Shown here in pieces: positions 7,306 to 16,356 of a DNA stretch of 64,000 bases (within the stretch, counting starts at the first letter, position 1; each line of letters begins with the position of its first letter). Where the stretch lies: positions 62,001-126,000 of the forward strand of contig NZ_JAFBCZ010000008.1 of the NCBI RefSeq assembly GCF_016907925.1. Direction: 5' to 3'. This DNA is from Herpetosiphon giganteus (GTDB taxonomy: Bacteria; Chloroflexota; Chloroflexia; Chloroflexales; Herpetosiphonaceae). The translations under genes and the position numbers were made by a program. Below the pieces are notes generated by a model. It made no database searches. It was not told the DNA's origin and was given only the letters and a program-made list of their open reading frames with translations.

Positions 7306-9282
7306 ATGCCAAAACAAGGTGCATTTACGTTTGTCTTACATAGCCACTTGCCCTATTGTCGCAAAGCTGGCCGCTGGCCTCACGGTGAAGAATGGCTTCA
7401 CGAGGCCGCTTCCGAGACGTATATTCCACTGCTCAATGCGCTGACTGATCTGATCAACGATGGGGTTACTCCTCGCTTGACGATTGGGATTACGCCAATT
7501 CTGACCGAACAATTGGCCGACCCAACGATTTTGCACAATTTCGAAGAGTATCTCGACGAAAAGATTGTTGCAGCTCAAGCTGATATTGATCGGCTGGCCG
7601 ATGTGCAGGCCGTTTGGGAAGCCGCCCAACGTGCTGAAACAGAGCCAGAGCCAGAGCCGGAGTCAACGCCACTGCTTTCGAGCGAAGAGCTTGAAAGCTT
7701 AATTACCAAAAACGATGCCCTGCTTTCTTCAACTGCTGGTGATTCGCCAGCCCCTCTCCATGCAGGCTTGTTGAGCGCCACCACTGTTGCTAGCGCCGAC
7801 GTTGCGGAAATTGATGAAGTTGTTGATGCTGATGTTGAGGCAGAACTTGACATTGAGCCAGAGCCTGAAGAACCTGCTGCCCTAGAGCAACCAGATCCCC
7901 ACAAGGCCTATTTGGCTCAGTGGTATCGCGATTGGTATAGCATGATCAAGCGCTCGTTTATCGAACGCTACAACCGCGATATTGTCGGAGCCTTCCGCCA
8001 ATTGCAAGATGCTGGCTATATCGAAATTATCACTTGTGGCGCAACCCATGGCTACTTGCCGTTGGTGAGCCGCGATTCAACGATTTATGCCCAAATTGCG
8101 GTTGCAGTGCAAAGCTACGAGCGCCATTATGGCCGCAAACCCAAGGCGATTTGGCTGCCAGAGTGCGCCTATCGCCCAGCCTACTACCCTGAAGATCGCA
8201 GCGAAACCGAGCGCAAACCAGGGGTCGAAGAATTTCTCGAAGCTCAAGGCATCGAGTGCTTCTTCGTCGAAACCACCACCATCGAGGGTGGCGCACCATT
8301 GGATAAAGCCGAGGGCAAAATTCTTGGCCCATATGGCGATACGCTGCGCAAATATGTTGTGCCAGTTACCCGCGAAGTGCCGCCAACTGGCAATAGCACG
8401 CTTCAGCCCTATTTGGTTGGCTTGAGCGATAAAGTTGCTGCGATTGGTCGCCATCACAAAACTGGCTTGCAGGTGTGGTCGGCAGAATGGGGCTACCCAG
8501 GCGATGCCAACTATCGCGAGTTCCATCGCAAAGATAGCGAAAGCGGCATGCAATATTGGCGCATCACTGGGCCAAAAGTCGATCTTGGCTTTAAAGATTA
8601 CTATCATCCCGATTGGATTAACGACAAAATTCATGCCCACGCCGATCACTTCACCAATTTGGTGCATCAGGTCATCAGCGAATATCGTGGCCAAACTGGG
8701 CGCTATGGCCTGATTTCATCAAACTACGACACCGAATTGTTCGGCCACTGGTGGTTTGAAGGGGTCGATTGGATGCGCGAAGTGCTGCGGCGCTTGGCTG
8801 CCAATCCCGATATTGATCTGACCACGGCTTCAGAATATATTGCCAATAATCCACCGCGTGAATCGTTGAACCTGCCCGAAAGCTCGTGGGGTTCCAATGG
8901 CACGCATCAAACCTGGCTCAATCCCGAAACCGAGTGGATGTGGCCAATTATTCATGCGGCAGAAAAACGCATGGAGGGTTTAGTCGCAGCCTATCCCCAA
9001 ACTGATGGCGATTTGGCTGAGGCCTTGGCCCAAACAGCCCGCGAATTGCTGCTGTTGCAATCGAGCGATTGGCCTTTCTTGGTCACAACTGGTCAAGCCC
9101 AAGATTACGCCACCAAGCGCTTTAACGAGCATGTCGATCGGTTTAGCCAATTGGCTGATGCAATTGAGGCTAATGATCTTGGCTTAATGCGCGAACTCAC
9201 CGCCAGTTTCAACGACCTTGATAATCCATTCCCAACGATTGATTATCATGTGTTTGCTGCTCGCGAGGGTTTGGTCGCCTAA
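7306..9282 (+). CDS. GH57 family 1,4-alpha-glucan branching enzyme with acidic insert
   Basis: A 658-residue glycoside hydrolase family 57 protein of the branching-enzyme type, which forms alpha-1,6 branches in glycogen. The five family regions are present: HSHLPY (12-17), GATHGYLPL (245-253), WLPECAYRP (283-291) with the predicted nucleophile Glu286, NYDTELFGHWW (473-483) with the predicted acid/base Asp475, and a later ASEYI. Residues 108-200 are an insert absent from the compact Thermus enzyme of about 520 residues. It is rich in Glu, Pro, Ala and Ser and looks disordered. AGAAGGAG five bases upstream selects this ATG over upstream in-frame starts. Without the insert, length is normal for the family. 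Confidence 0.9.
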   Translation: MPKQGAFTFVLHSHLPYCRKAGRWPHGEEWLHEAASETYIPLLNALTDLINDGVTPRLTIGITPILTEQLADPTILHNFEEYLDEKIVAAQADIDRLADVQAVWEAAQRAETEPEPEPESTPLLSSEELESLITKNDALLSSTAGDSPAPLHAGLLSATTVASADVAEIDEVVDADVEAELDIEPEPEEPAALEQPDPHKAYLAQWYRDWYSMIKRSFIERYNRDIVGAFRQLQDAGYIEIITCGATHGYLPLVSRDSTIYAQIAVAVQSYERHYGRKPKAIWLPECAYRPAYYPEDRSETERKPGVEEFLEAQGIECFFVETTTIEGGAPLDKAEGKILGPYGDTLRKYVVPVTREVPPTGNSTLQPYLVGLSDKVAAIGRHHKTGLQVWSAEWGYPGDANYREFHRKDSESGMQYWRITGPKVDLGFKDYYHPDWINDKIHAHADHFTNLVHQVISEYRGQTGRYGLISSNYDTELFGHWWFEGVDWMREVLRRLAANPDIDLTTASEYIANNPPRESLNLPESSWGSNGTHQTWLNPETEWMWPIIHAAEKRMEGLVAAYPQTDGDLAEALAQTARELLLLQSSDWPFLVTTGQAQDYATKRFNEHVDRFSQLADAIEANDLGLMRELTASFNDLDNPFPTIDYHVFAAREGLVA

Positions 9283-9288
9283 ACCCGC

Positions 9289-9326
9289 AAACCCATGGCG
9301 GGGTTTAATCGCTACGCCATGGGTTT
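9289..9326 (+). terminator. 12-bp hairpin after the GH57 gene
   Basis: AAACCCATGGCG pairs perfectly with CGCCATGGGTTT across a 14-base loop, seven bases after the stop. There is no clean T-run behind it, so it may protect the RNA end rather than terminate. Confidence 0.5.
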
Positions 9327-9398
9327 TGCCCCGCAATCAACTCTTTTTGAATCGCTGAATCAGCTTTGATTTGGCGATTCTATTAGTAATTTAGGCCT

Positions 9399-10760
9399 AT
9401 GAAAGTACTTGTGCTTGGCAACAATGGCGCAGCCCATGCCTACGTTTGGAAGTTGTTCAATAGCCAGCGAATTGATAGTTTGGCCACCATACCTGGCAAT
9501 GGTGGTACAAGTTTGCTTGTGCCAAATGCAGAGCCATTTGAAAGTATGACCGAGCTGGCAAAGTGGGCCTACGATGAGCATTTTCAGGTCATTGTGCCAG
9601 CAGAGGGCAGTTATCTGAGCAATGGCGTGGCCGATGCAGCGCTCATGTATAAAATTCCGGTCTGTGGGCCGCCCAAACAAGCGGCAGTGCTTGAACGCTC
9701 ACGTTTGTGGCTCAAAGAATTTCTCAATCGGCATCAAATTCCAACCTCAACTGGCCGCGCCTTGGGTGATTTAGCAACTGCTGAGCGTTACGTTGCCTCG
9801 CAACCACTGCCGATTGTGCTCTGGGGCGATTATCCTTCCGAATACGATGGGGCATACACTGATCGCGCTGAAGCACTGGCTGCCTTGGCTGGGATTTTTG
9901 CCTTGCCGCCACGCCCAGGTCATTATCGCGGCGTGGTCATTGAGCAACCAGCACTTGGCCCAACCGTCGCGCTTTCAGCCCTAACCGATGGCACAACCTT
10001 GATTCCAATGCAAGCGGTGCGAATCTACGATCGGCTTGATGATAACGATCAAGGCTGGGCTGCTGAAGGCATGGGCGCGCATACCACGCCCAGCGGTATC
10101 CTCAAGCAAATTGGCGATTATCTGAGTGCCACCATTTTGGAGCCAATTCGGGCGGCGTTGCTGCGCGATAAACTGCCGTGGTGGGGTATTTTGGGTGTCG
10201 ATTGTGCAATTACCGCACGCGGGCCACAAGTCTTGCGCATTCGCACAACGCTGAGCGATCCCGAGGCCCAAGTGCTTTTGCCCTTGCTCGAAGACGATTT
10301 GTTTCCGCTCCTGGTTGCGGCCAATAATCGCAGTTTGCTCAATGTGCCAGCGCTGCGTTGGCGACCAGAAGCCAGCGTTGGCGTGACCATCGTGGCAAGC
10401 GGCTATCCCCATAGTTTTAGCACCGGCATGGCAATTGATGGCATCGCCGAGCTGGAGCCTGGCATTGTGGCGTTTCAAAATGAAACTGCCAATCCCAATG
10501 GCTTGCGTTATGTTTCCGAAGAAATGCATATGCCCGAAAAGCGCAGCTTGTTGAGCGGGGTTAGCAGTGCGCTGAGCGATGCGATGTTAGTCCGTTCAAT
10601 GGGCGGCAATCACCTTTCTTCAAAGGCTGGCCGCATTGTAACGGTGACGGCGCAAGCAGCGAATTTGGCGGAAGCGCATGCCAAAGCCTATCGCAATCTC
10701 AAACGCCTACGAATCCCATCATCGACTTATCGCAACGATATTGGCCTGCGTGAACTCTAG
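9399..10760 (+). CDS. PurD (GAR synthetase) homologue lacking active-site motifs
   Basis: A 453-residue protein co-linear with phosphoribosylamine-glycine ligase over its whole length: MKVLVLGNNG, the IPGNGGTS loop, CGPPKQAAVLERSRLWLKEFL, a VVIEQPALG strand, LSDPEAQVLLPLLEDDL and a C-terminal NDIGLREL. The residues that make PurD work are not kept. GGREHAL reads NNGAAHAY, the ATP-grasp loop KADGLAAGKGV reads LWGDYPSEYDGAYT, TGGMGAYSP reads AEGMGAHTT, and the metal-binding EFNxRFGDPE reads RIRTTLSDPE. It is also longer in the C-terminal third than E. coli PurD (429 residues). I infer a non-catalytic paralogue or an enzyme with a changed reaction. The reading frame is intact, so it is not a decayed pseudogene. 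Confidence 0.75.
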   Translation: MKVLVLGNNGAAHAYVWKLFNSQRIDSLATIPGNGGTSLLVPNAEPFESMTELAKWAYDEHFQVIVPAEGSYLSNGVADAALMYKIPVCGPPKQAAVLERSRLWLKEFLNRHQIPTSTGRALGDLATAERYVASQPLPIVLWGDYPSEYDGAYTDRAEALAALAGIFALPPRPGHYRGVVIEQPALGPTVALSALTDGTTLIPMQAVRIYDRLDDNDQGWAAEGMGAHTTPSGILKQIGDYLSATILEPIRAALLRDKLPWWGILGVDCAITARGPQVLRIRTTLSDPEAQVLLPLLEDDLFPLLVAANNRSLLNVPALRWRPEASVGVTIVASGYPHSFSTGMAIDGIAELEPGIVAFQNETANPNGLRYVSEEMHMPEKRSLLSGVSSALSDAMLVRSMGGNHLSSKAGRIVTVTAQAANLAEAHAKAYRNLKRLRIPSSTYRNDIGLREL

Positions 10761-10840
10761 AAAATCGGTCTTTAGTCGCTAGGCGTGGCGAAACAGCGCG
10801 CGTATGCTGCGTTTAATCTACAAGTTGAGGGAAGTTGAAT

Positions 10841-11479
10841 ATGTATCTGCTGCGCACCATTGGATTGGGGCTGTTATTAATCGTGCTTGCTGGCTGTTCG
10901 CTCAATGCCGAACCACTGTCAATCCAAGAAGCCTACGATCAAGGCTTAATCGATTTGGAATTTAAAAACTCCGGGACTGCTGGTGGAGTCCTGATGATGA
11001 TAGTCACTGGCAAAACTGATCGCTCGATTCGGATCACGATTCCTGCTGGCCAAATTTTGGACAATCAAACCGATTATCACGAAGATATGGTCTTGATTGC
11101 CTATGAAGGTCGGCTTGATACCCCCGAAGATACGTATATCCAAGCAAAGTCGCTGATTACAAAACAGGCTACCGCTCGCTATGGCGTTATCGAAGCCTAC
11201 AGCCTTGAATTGTATGCTGAGCCAGGCGCTGAAACTGATACCTATGCGTTTGATGGTTTTGTTGATGCGGAATTGCAACGCCTCGTTGACCATTTGTCCA
11301 TGCAAAGCAGCGAAGAATTTGTAGGCAAACAATTGGCAATTTGGGCCTTGACCGATAATCCCGATCACGATACTGCTTCAGAGATTATGCAATTTAACGA
11401 GCATGATTTGGCTCAGGCCCGCACGTTTTTGCTGGCTGCCAAATTTGATCCGACCGATTATCGTCTGTTTCAAGAGTAA
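10841..11479 (+). CDS. Putative lipoprotein of unknown function
   Basis: A 212-residue protein with an N-terminal hydrophobic segment ending in LAGC, a clear lipobox, so it should be exported and lipid-anchored. The mature part has no motif I recognise; it is acidic and predicted to be mixed alpha/beta. GAGGGA lies eight bases before the ATG at 10841; an in-frame TTG at 10835 is less likely. It sits between the PurD-like gene and a strong bidirectional terminator, and is probably transcribed alone. Confidence 0.7.
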   Translation: MYLLRTIGLGLLLIVLAGCSLNAEPLSIQEAYDQGLIDLEFKNSGTAGGVLMMIVTGKTDRSIRITIPAGQILDNQTDYHEDMVLIAYEGRLDTPEDTYIQAKSLITKQATARYGVIEAYSLELYAEPGAETDTYAFDGFVDAELQRLVDHLSMQSSEEFVGKQLAIWALTDNPDHDTASEIMQFNEHDLAQARTFLLAAKFDPTDYRLFQE

Positions 11480-11481
11480 AC

Positions 11482-11517
11482 AAAACCCCCGCCATTTTTA
11501 CAATGGCGGGGGTTTTT
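11482..11517. terminator. Bidirectional rho-independent terminator
   Basis: AAAACCCCCGCCAT pairs with ATGGCGGGGGTTTT across a short loop. It has T-runs on both strands and serves both the lipoprotein gene (plus) and the iron-sulfur oxidoreductase gene (minus), which converge here. Confidence 0.92.
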
Positions 11518-11534
11518 GGTTATGCGCGCTAAAT

Positions 11535-13793
11535 TTAGGCGGCTGGTGGTTGATCGCCAACCGATTGCAAGAGAATTTCGGCTACGTCTTTGCGGCCAAG
11601 GGTTTCTGATTGGTTGGTGTTCTTGGCAGCGTCCTCGAACATCACCATACAGAAGGGGCAGCCCATTGCCACGGTATCGGGCTTTTCGGTTTGCAATTGT
11701 TCAAGCCGAATCACATTGACGTGTTTATCGCCCCATCCTTCGAGCCAGGCGTTACCGCCACCGCCACCACAGCACATCGCCTTTTCGCGATTGCGTGGGC
11801 CAGCCTCGACCAACTCCAAGCCAGGAATGCTGGTAAGCACATTGCGTGGCTCTTCGTAAATATCGTTGTAGCGGCCAATGTAACATGGGTCGTGATAGAC
11901 GACTTTTTCATTGACTGGTACGGTTGGATTGAGCTTGCCAGCTTCGACCAAATCGTTCAAGAATTCGGTATGGTGCACCACTTCGTAATCCACGCCTGCT
12001 TTGCCGCCAAATTGCGGATACTCATTTTTGACAGTGTTGTAGCAGTGGGCGCAGGTGGTGACGATCTTCTTGAATTTGTATTGGCCCATGGTTTCGATGT
12101 TGGTGTTGGCTTGTTGTTCGTACAACAATTCCTCGCCCATGCGGCGGGCTGGGTCGCCAGTACAGGTTTCTTCATCGCCAAGGATGGCAAAATCAACGCC
12201 TGCTTTTTGCATCAACTGCACCATTGCGCGGGCGGTTTTCTTCGAGCGATCATCATACGATGGCGCACAACCAACCCAATACAAGACCTCGGCTTCTTCT
12301 TTTTCGGCCAAGGTTGGCACTTCGAGGCCATCGGCCCAAGCGGTACGCTGGCGCTGAGGCAATTTCCATGGGTTGCCGTTGCGCTCGATGCCTTGCAGCA
12401 CCGTTTTGACCCCTGATGGAATTTCGCCCATCACCATGGTCAAGTTGCGGCGGAAATCGATAATGTCATCGACATGCTCAATCGTCGCAGGGCACTCGGT
12501 CATACAAGCGCGACAGGTGGTACAAGCCCAGAGTTCGTTTTCGGTAACGATGCCTTGCTCATACAATGGCAAGGTTTCGGGCGTGCCTTCGAGCAATTCG
12601 ATTTTTACGCCATTGCTAACGGTTGGCGCGGCGGCGGTTGCGCCAGCCGGCTGGAGCATCATCACCGTGCCATCGCGTTTGAGCACAGGGCCGCCGTGCA
12701 TCAAATCGCTCATCTTGGTAATCAGCCATTTGGGCGAAAGATCGGAGCCAGAGGCGAAGGCCGGACAATTATCTTGGCAGCGGCCACAGCGCATACAGGC
12801 ATCGAAGTCCATGCGGCGCTTCCATGAGAAGTCGCTGAGGCTGGTAATGCCCAATTTTGGCTCATCTTTTTCCAGTTCCTCTTCCATGTTTGGAATGCGA
12901 TCGAGCGCACCTTTGGGGTCGCGATCGCGGAACAAGGTGTTGAGCGGAGTATAGAAAATGTGGCGGAATTTGGTAAAGGGAATCGAGCCAACGAAGGCAA
13001 AAACCACCGCCATATGGCTCAGCCAGAGCACGCGGTGAATCCACAAGGCAACTTGGCTATGAATGATCGTACCATCGGCGGCGCGTTCGACCCCGAGGCC
13101 AATAGCGCGGGCAACTGATGCGCCAGGATAGCCGAAGATTGCCCATTTGGCCCAACCTTGCTCGTAGACAATCGCGGTGACGGCGTTTGCGCCTTCGCCA
13201 ACAGTCATCGTTTGGTTGGCCAAGCGCAGAATTTCAATCAAATAACCGCCAACCACGATGAAAATCATCGACCAAAGCACCCATGCATCGGTACCGCGAT
13301 TATCCAAGCGGGTTGGTTTGGTTTTATAGCGTCGCCACAACGCCCAGAGCAAACCAGCAAAAAAGACCACACCCATGACATCGAGAATCAGCTCGTAATA
13401 CTGATAAAAGCCACCAGTTAAAATCTTGCCTTGCTCTTCACCTGCAATCGGAATGGTGAAGTCGGCTTCAGCGGCAATAATATCGGTGCCGATAAACAGC
13501 GCCAAAAAGCCGTAGAAGATAAAGGTGTGCATGATGCCTGGTGTGCGATCGCGTAAGACGCGCTTCTGCCCAAAAACCTCGGTTGTCGTTGACCACAAGC
13601 GACTGGCAAAATTGGTCGAGCGCACTGTTGCATGGCCGCGTCGCCACAACAGAATGTCTTGATACATCTTGTAGAACATCGTGCCAATGGCAGCGATCGC
13701 AAACAAGTACAACACATACTCAACCGCATGCGGTAAGTTCCAGTAAATCTCGCGAACGGCGATAACTTGGCTGTTGAATAAGATTTCGTGCAT
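11535..13793 (-). CDS. HdrDE-like membrane iron-sulfur oxidoreductase
   Basis: A 752-residue fusion. Residues 20-300 hold five to six membrane helices resembling the haem b subunit of nitrate reductase/HdrE. Two 4Fe-4S motifs follow, CMRCGRCQDNCP (about 337) and CTTCRACMTECP (about 436). The C-terminal half has two CCG domains: one from WVGCAPSYDD to TTCAHCYNTVKNEYP, and one with HDPCYIGRYNDIYE to MCCGGGGG. This layout is known from heterodisulfide-reductase-like and GlpC/LldE-type electron-transfer proteins that pass electrons between a soluble donor and membrane quinones. The partner is unknown; no Hdr or Etf genes adjoin it. GAGGAA six bases upstream supports the ATG. Confidence 0.85.
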   Translation of the reverse strand: MHEILFNSQVIAVREIYWNLPHAVEYVLYLFAIAAIGTMFYKMYQDILLWRRGHATVRSTNFASRLWSTTTEVFGQKRVLRDRTPGIMHTFIFYGFLALFIGTDIIAAEADFTIPIAGEEQGKILTGGFYQYYELILDVMGVVFFAGLLWALWRRYKTKPTRLDNRGTDAWVLWSMIFIVVGGYLIEILRLANQTMTVGEGANAVTAIVYEQGWAKWAIFGYPGASVARAIGLGVERAADGTIIHSQVALWIHRVLWLSHMAVVFAFVGSIPFTKFRHIFYTPLNTLFRDRDPKGALDRIPNMEEELEKDEPKLGITSLSDFSWKRRMDFDACMRCGRCQDNCPAFASGSDLSPKWLITKMSDLMHGGPVLKRDGTVMMLQPAGATAAAPTVSNGVKIELLEGTPETLPLYEQGIVTENELWACTTCRACMTECPATIEHVDDIIDFRRNLTMVMGEIPSGVKTVLQGIERNGNPWKLPQRQRTAWADGLEVPTLAEKEEAEVLYWVGCAPSYDDRSKKTARAMVQLMQKAGVDFAILGDEETCTGDPARRMGEELLYEQQANTNIETMGQYKFKKIVTTCAHCYNTVKNEYPQFGGKAGVDYEVVHHTEFLNDLVEAGKLNPTVPVNEKVVYHDPCYIGRYNDIYEEPRNVLTSIPGLELVEAGPRNREKAMCCGGGGGNAWLEGWGDKHVNVIRLEQLQTEKPDTVAMGCPFCMVMFEDAAKNTNQSETLGRKDVAEILLQSVGDQPPAA

Positions 13794-13942
13794 GGGCGTT
13801 CCTCATCGAACTGGTTGAACACGGTGTGGGTCTATTGTATTACAAAAGAGGATATGCCGAGTTTAGCACGCATGACATCATGCGTCAAACGTTTTCGTGG
13901 GGATCGGGGGTTGGGTGTTAGGGGTCGGGGATTAGATTTTAT

Positions 13943-14074
13943 GCCCTCATCCCAACCCTGCTCCCGTGGACAGGCGAGGGGCTTTAAAGCTCTGGTTCTC
14001 TCCCAATTCCTTAGTGAACCACAGATGCTCCCCCTCGCCCGCGTTTTCGTGGGCGAGGGGGTTGGGGGTGAGGG
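13943..14074. repeat. Palindromic intergenic repeat, copy C
   Basis: CCCTCATCCCAACCCTGCTCCC pairs with GGGCGAGGGGGTTGGGGGTGAGGG, with inner GGCGAGGGGCTTTAAAG and CCCCCTCGCCCGCG arms. It lies between divergently transcribed genes. Confidence 0.7.
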
Positions 14075-14224
14075 AATTTTCAACGCTGAAGATTAATTCG
14101 ATCTAGCGAGATTATTGGTTAATTGCGGCTAATTCGGCCCTAAGGCTGAACCTTTTATTAAATGGATGAGTACTATACACAATACCTCAACGCTCATCCT
14201 CAGGGCCAATTGGAGACCAGACCT

Positions 14225-15193
14225 ATGAGCCGACTTATCCTACGCAAACTTGGGTTGTTGATCGTGTTAGTGCCGGTATTGCATTTGTTCGGGGCGTGGT
14301 ATGCCTATAAGTATATAGGTTATTTTAACCCACCAAAATTAGTTATTACTACGTTTGAAAATGGCTATAGCGAAGATTATGAGTACGATACGCAACCATT
14401 TATGACCCGTTATCGCGAAACACTCGGCGCAATGGCTAATGGCGATCTTGGCCGAATTGATCGTGATCGAACTAAAATCAGCGCCTATATGGATGATTTT
14501 GTTATTCGTTCGGCCAAATTGTTGGGTTTGGCATTTCTTATGACGATTGTTTTAGGTTTAGGCATGTGTTTGCTGGCGATTTCGCCTCGCACTGGACGCA
14601 TCTCACCAGGTATGGTTAGCGTGTTTACGCTTGGCAATGCAATTCCTGGTTTTTTCTTAGGCTCACTCTTGATTCTAGCTTTGTTGTATGTCAAACGCAT
14701 AGGCTGGACGAATCAATTATTGCTGCCAGTTCAGGGCTATAGCACAGCGAAACATATGATTTTGCCAGCGCTCATTTTGGCGTTGCGCCCAGCTTTTTAT
14801 ATTGCCTCGATTGGCGCAAGCTTGCTCGAAAACGAATTTCAACAAGATTATGTGCGCTTTGCCAAAAGTAAAGGCTTGCGCTGGCGCACAATTGTGCGTC
14901 GCCATGCGATTCCGAATGTTGCGCCTGCGGTTTTTGCTAGCTTAGGCCGTGGCTTGCAAATGGCGGTTGGGAGTTTGGTGTTGGTCGAAGCCTTGTTCGA
15001 TTGGCGCGGTATTGGCTGGATGTTGTTCAATACGCTGACCAATGAAAAAGCAATAACCTTCTTTAATCCGCTGATTTTGGGCTTGTTGTTGGCGATGATG
15101 GGCGCTGTATTAATTGCAGTTGATTTGTTGGCCTCGGTGTTGAGCCTTTGGATCAATCCAATTGGGCGGCATGCTAGTGTGGGGAGAGGCTAA
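14225..15193 (+). CDS. ABC transporter permease, DppB/OppB-like
   Basis: A 322-residue inner-membrane permease of the oligopeptide/dipeptide importer type. One membrane helix (residues 7-29) is followed by an external loop of about 80 residues and then five helices. The EAA-type loop that contacts the ATPase is seen in DYVRFAKSKGLRWRTIVRRHAIPN, with an ALFDWRGIGWMLFNTL segment after it. GGAG about nine bases upstream supports the ATG at 14225; an in-frame ATG at 14162 would add 21 residues. The next permease starts immediately after the stop. No ATPase or binding-protein gene is adjacent. Confidence 0.85.
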   Translation: MSRLILRKLGLLIVLVPVLHLFGAWYAYKYIGYFNPPKLVITTFENGYSEDYEYDTQPFMTRYRETLGAMANGDLGRIDRDRTKISAYMDDFVIRSAKLLGLAFLMTIVLGLGMCLLAISPRTGRISPGMVSVFTLGNAIPGFFLGSLLILALLYVKRIGWTNQLLLPVQGYSTAKHMILPALILALRPAFYIASIGASLLENEFQQDYVRFAKSKGLRWRTIVRRHAIPNVAPAVFASLGRGLQMAVGSLVLVEALFDWRGIGWMLFNTLTNEKAITFFNPLILGLLLAMMGAVLIAVDLLASVLSLWINPIGRHASVGRG

Positions 15194-16228
15194 ATGAAAA
15201 ATCTGCCATTAACCTTGGGTTTGTTGATTACTGGATTTATGCTGCTGATCGCTATTTTTGGCCCCAGCCTAGCACCGCATGATCCGCTGGCCGAAAATCG
15301 TTCGTTTCGCTATGAAGGCAAATTTTATGGTGGCCCGCCACGCGAAACCTTGCCGCCGTTTGTGCACCCTGAACACCCCTTGGGCTTCGACGATATTAGC
15401 CGCGATTTGCTGAGCCGCTTATTGTGGGCGGTGCGGCCAACCTTGATTTTATGTGTGATTATTGCGAGTGTGCGCTTGGTGCTTGGCATGGCAATTGGTG
15501 GCATTACCGGTTTTTTTGGCCAACGGGTCGCATGGTTGCTCGATACGCTTATGAGCATTACCAGCGCCATTCCAATTTTGATTATTGCCTTGGGCTATTT
15601 GATCTGGACGAACGGTACAGCGCTGGTGATTTATCAAGGCACTACGCCGATGGTTGCTAATAAAGCTGGCATCAGCGCCTTTCTGATTGCCTTATGTTTA
15701 ACTGGTTGGGTCAATAGCGCAAGTGTCATTCAAGGCCATGTCCAGAAGGTTTTGCAGGCCCAGTATTTAGAAAGCGCGCTTGCGATTGGCCTTAACCGCT
15801 GGCAAATTGCCTATCGTTATATTTTGCCCCAAATGCTGCCACTCTTGCCAATGTTGCTGGCCAGCGAATTAACCGCTGTTACCTTGATTGTGGCCGAGCT
15901 TGGCTATTTGGGCTATTTCATCGGCGGTAGTTATGTCTATAGCGATTTTACTAAAGATGTTCCCTTGCCCGATATTGTCAAACAAAAAGCCAGCCAGCCC
16001 GAACTAGGCCAGATGCTTTCGGATTTCTTTGGCCAATATAGCCGCTCGCCATGGGTCTCGGTGTTTGCTGGCATTTTGATGGTGTTGCTGTTGATTGGCT
16101 TTACGCTCACCAGCGAAGGCTTGCGCCGCCAGTTGGATATTACGCGGCCTCGGCGTTGGAATTGGCGCGGCCTGTTTCAGCGCAAACCAAGCAAACCCAA
16201 CAAAACCAAGCTCAATCAAACAGCCTAG
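15194..16228 (+). CDS. ABC transporter permease, DppC/OppC-like
   Basis: A 344-residue permease and partner of the upstream gene. Its ATG follows the upstream TAA without a gap, and GGGAGAGG lies just ahead, so translation is probably coupled. It has an N-terminal helix, the DppC-type GPSLAPHDPLAENRSF external segment, HPLGFDDISRDLLSRLLWA, and the ATPase-contact loop with YLESALAIGLNRWQIAYRYILPQ. An unusual insert (about 257-280) lies in the last external loop. Substrate is unknown. The lysine- and asparagine-rich tail is cytoplasmic. Confidence 0.85.
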   Translation: MKNLPLTLGLLITGFMLLIAIFGPSLAPHDPLAENRSFRYEGKFYGGPPRETLPPFVHPEHPLGFDDISRDLLSRLLWAVRPTLILCVIIASVRLVLGMAIGGITGFFGQRVAWLLDTLMSITSAIPILIIALGYLIWTNGTALVIYQGTTPMVANKAGISAFLIALCLTGWVNSASVIQGHVQKVLQAQYLESALAIGLNRWQIAYRYILPQMLPLLPMLLASELTAVTLIVAELGYLGYFIGGSYVYSDFTKDVPLPDIVKQKASQPELGQMLSDFFGQYSRSPWVSVFAGILMVLLLIGFTLTSEGLRRQLDITRPRRWNWRGLFQRKPSKPNKTKLNQTA

Positions 16229-16269
16229 AGCTTTGCTATCGCCAATCATTTTTTGCTGTCGCTCACCTG

Positions 16270-16298
16270 TTCCAACACAGCGCCGGAACGGGTACAAT
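16270..16298 (+). promoter_or_regulatory. Candidate promoter of the helicase gene
   Basis: TTCCAA (16270-16275), a 17-bp spacer and TACAAT (16293-16298) lie in the 128-bp gap after the permease gene. The -35 box is weak. Confidence 0.4.
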
Positions 16299-16356
16299 AG
16301 AGCCAGCAAGATTGACATCAATCACGGTTTTTGACCGTCATGTAAGGACTAGATCA

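Noticed and set aside
8077-8694. 205-codon open frame opposite the GH57 gene
   Set aside because: It overlaps catalytic regions of GH57 and has no independent support.
11610-12416. 268-codon open frame opposite the iron-sulfur oxidoreductase gene
   Set aside because: The minus-strand gene carries all cluster motifs; the plus frame is an antisense by-product of its codon use.
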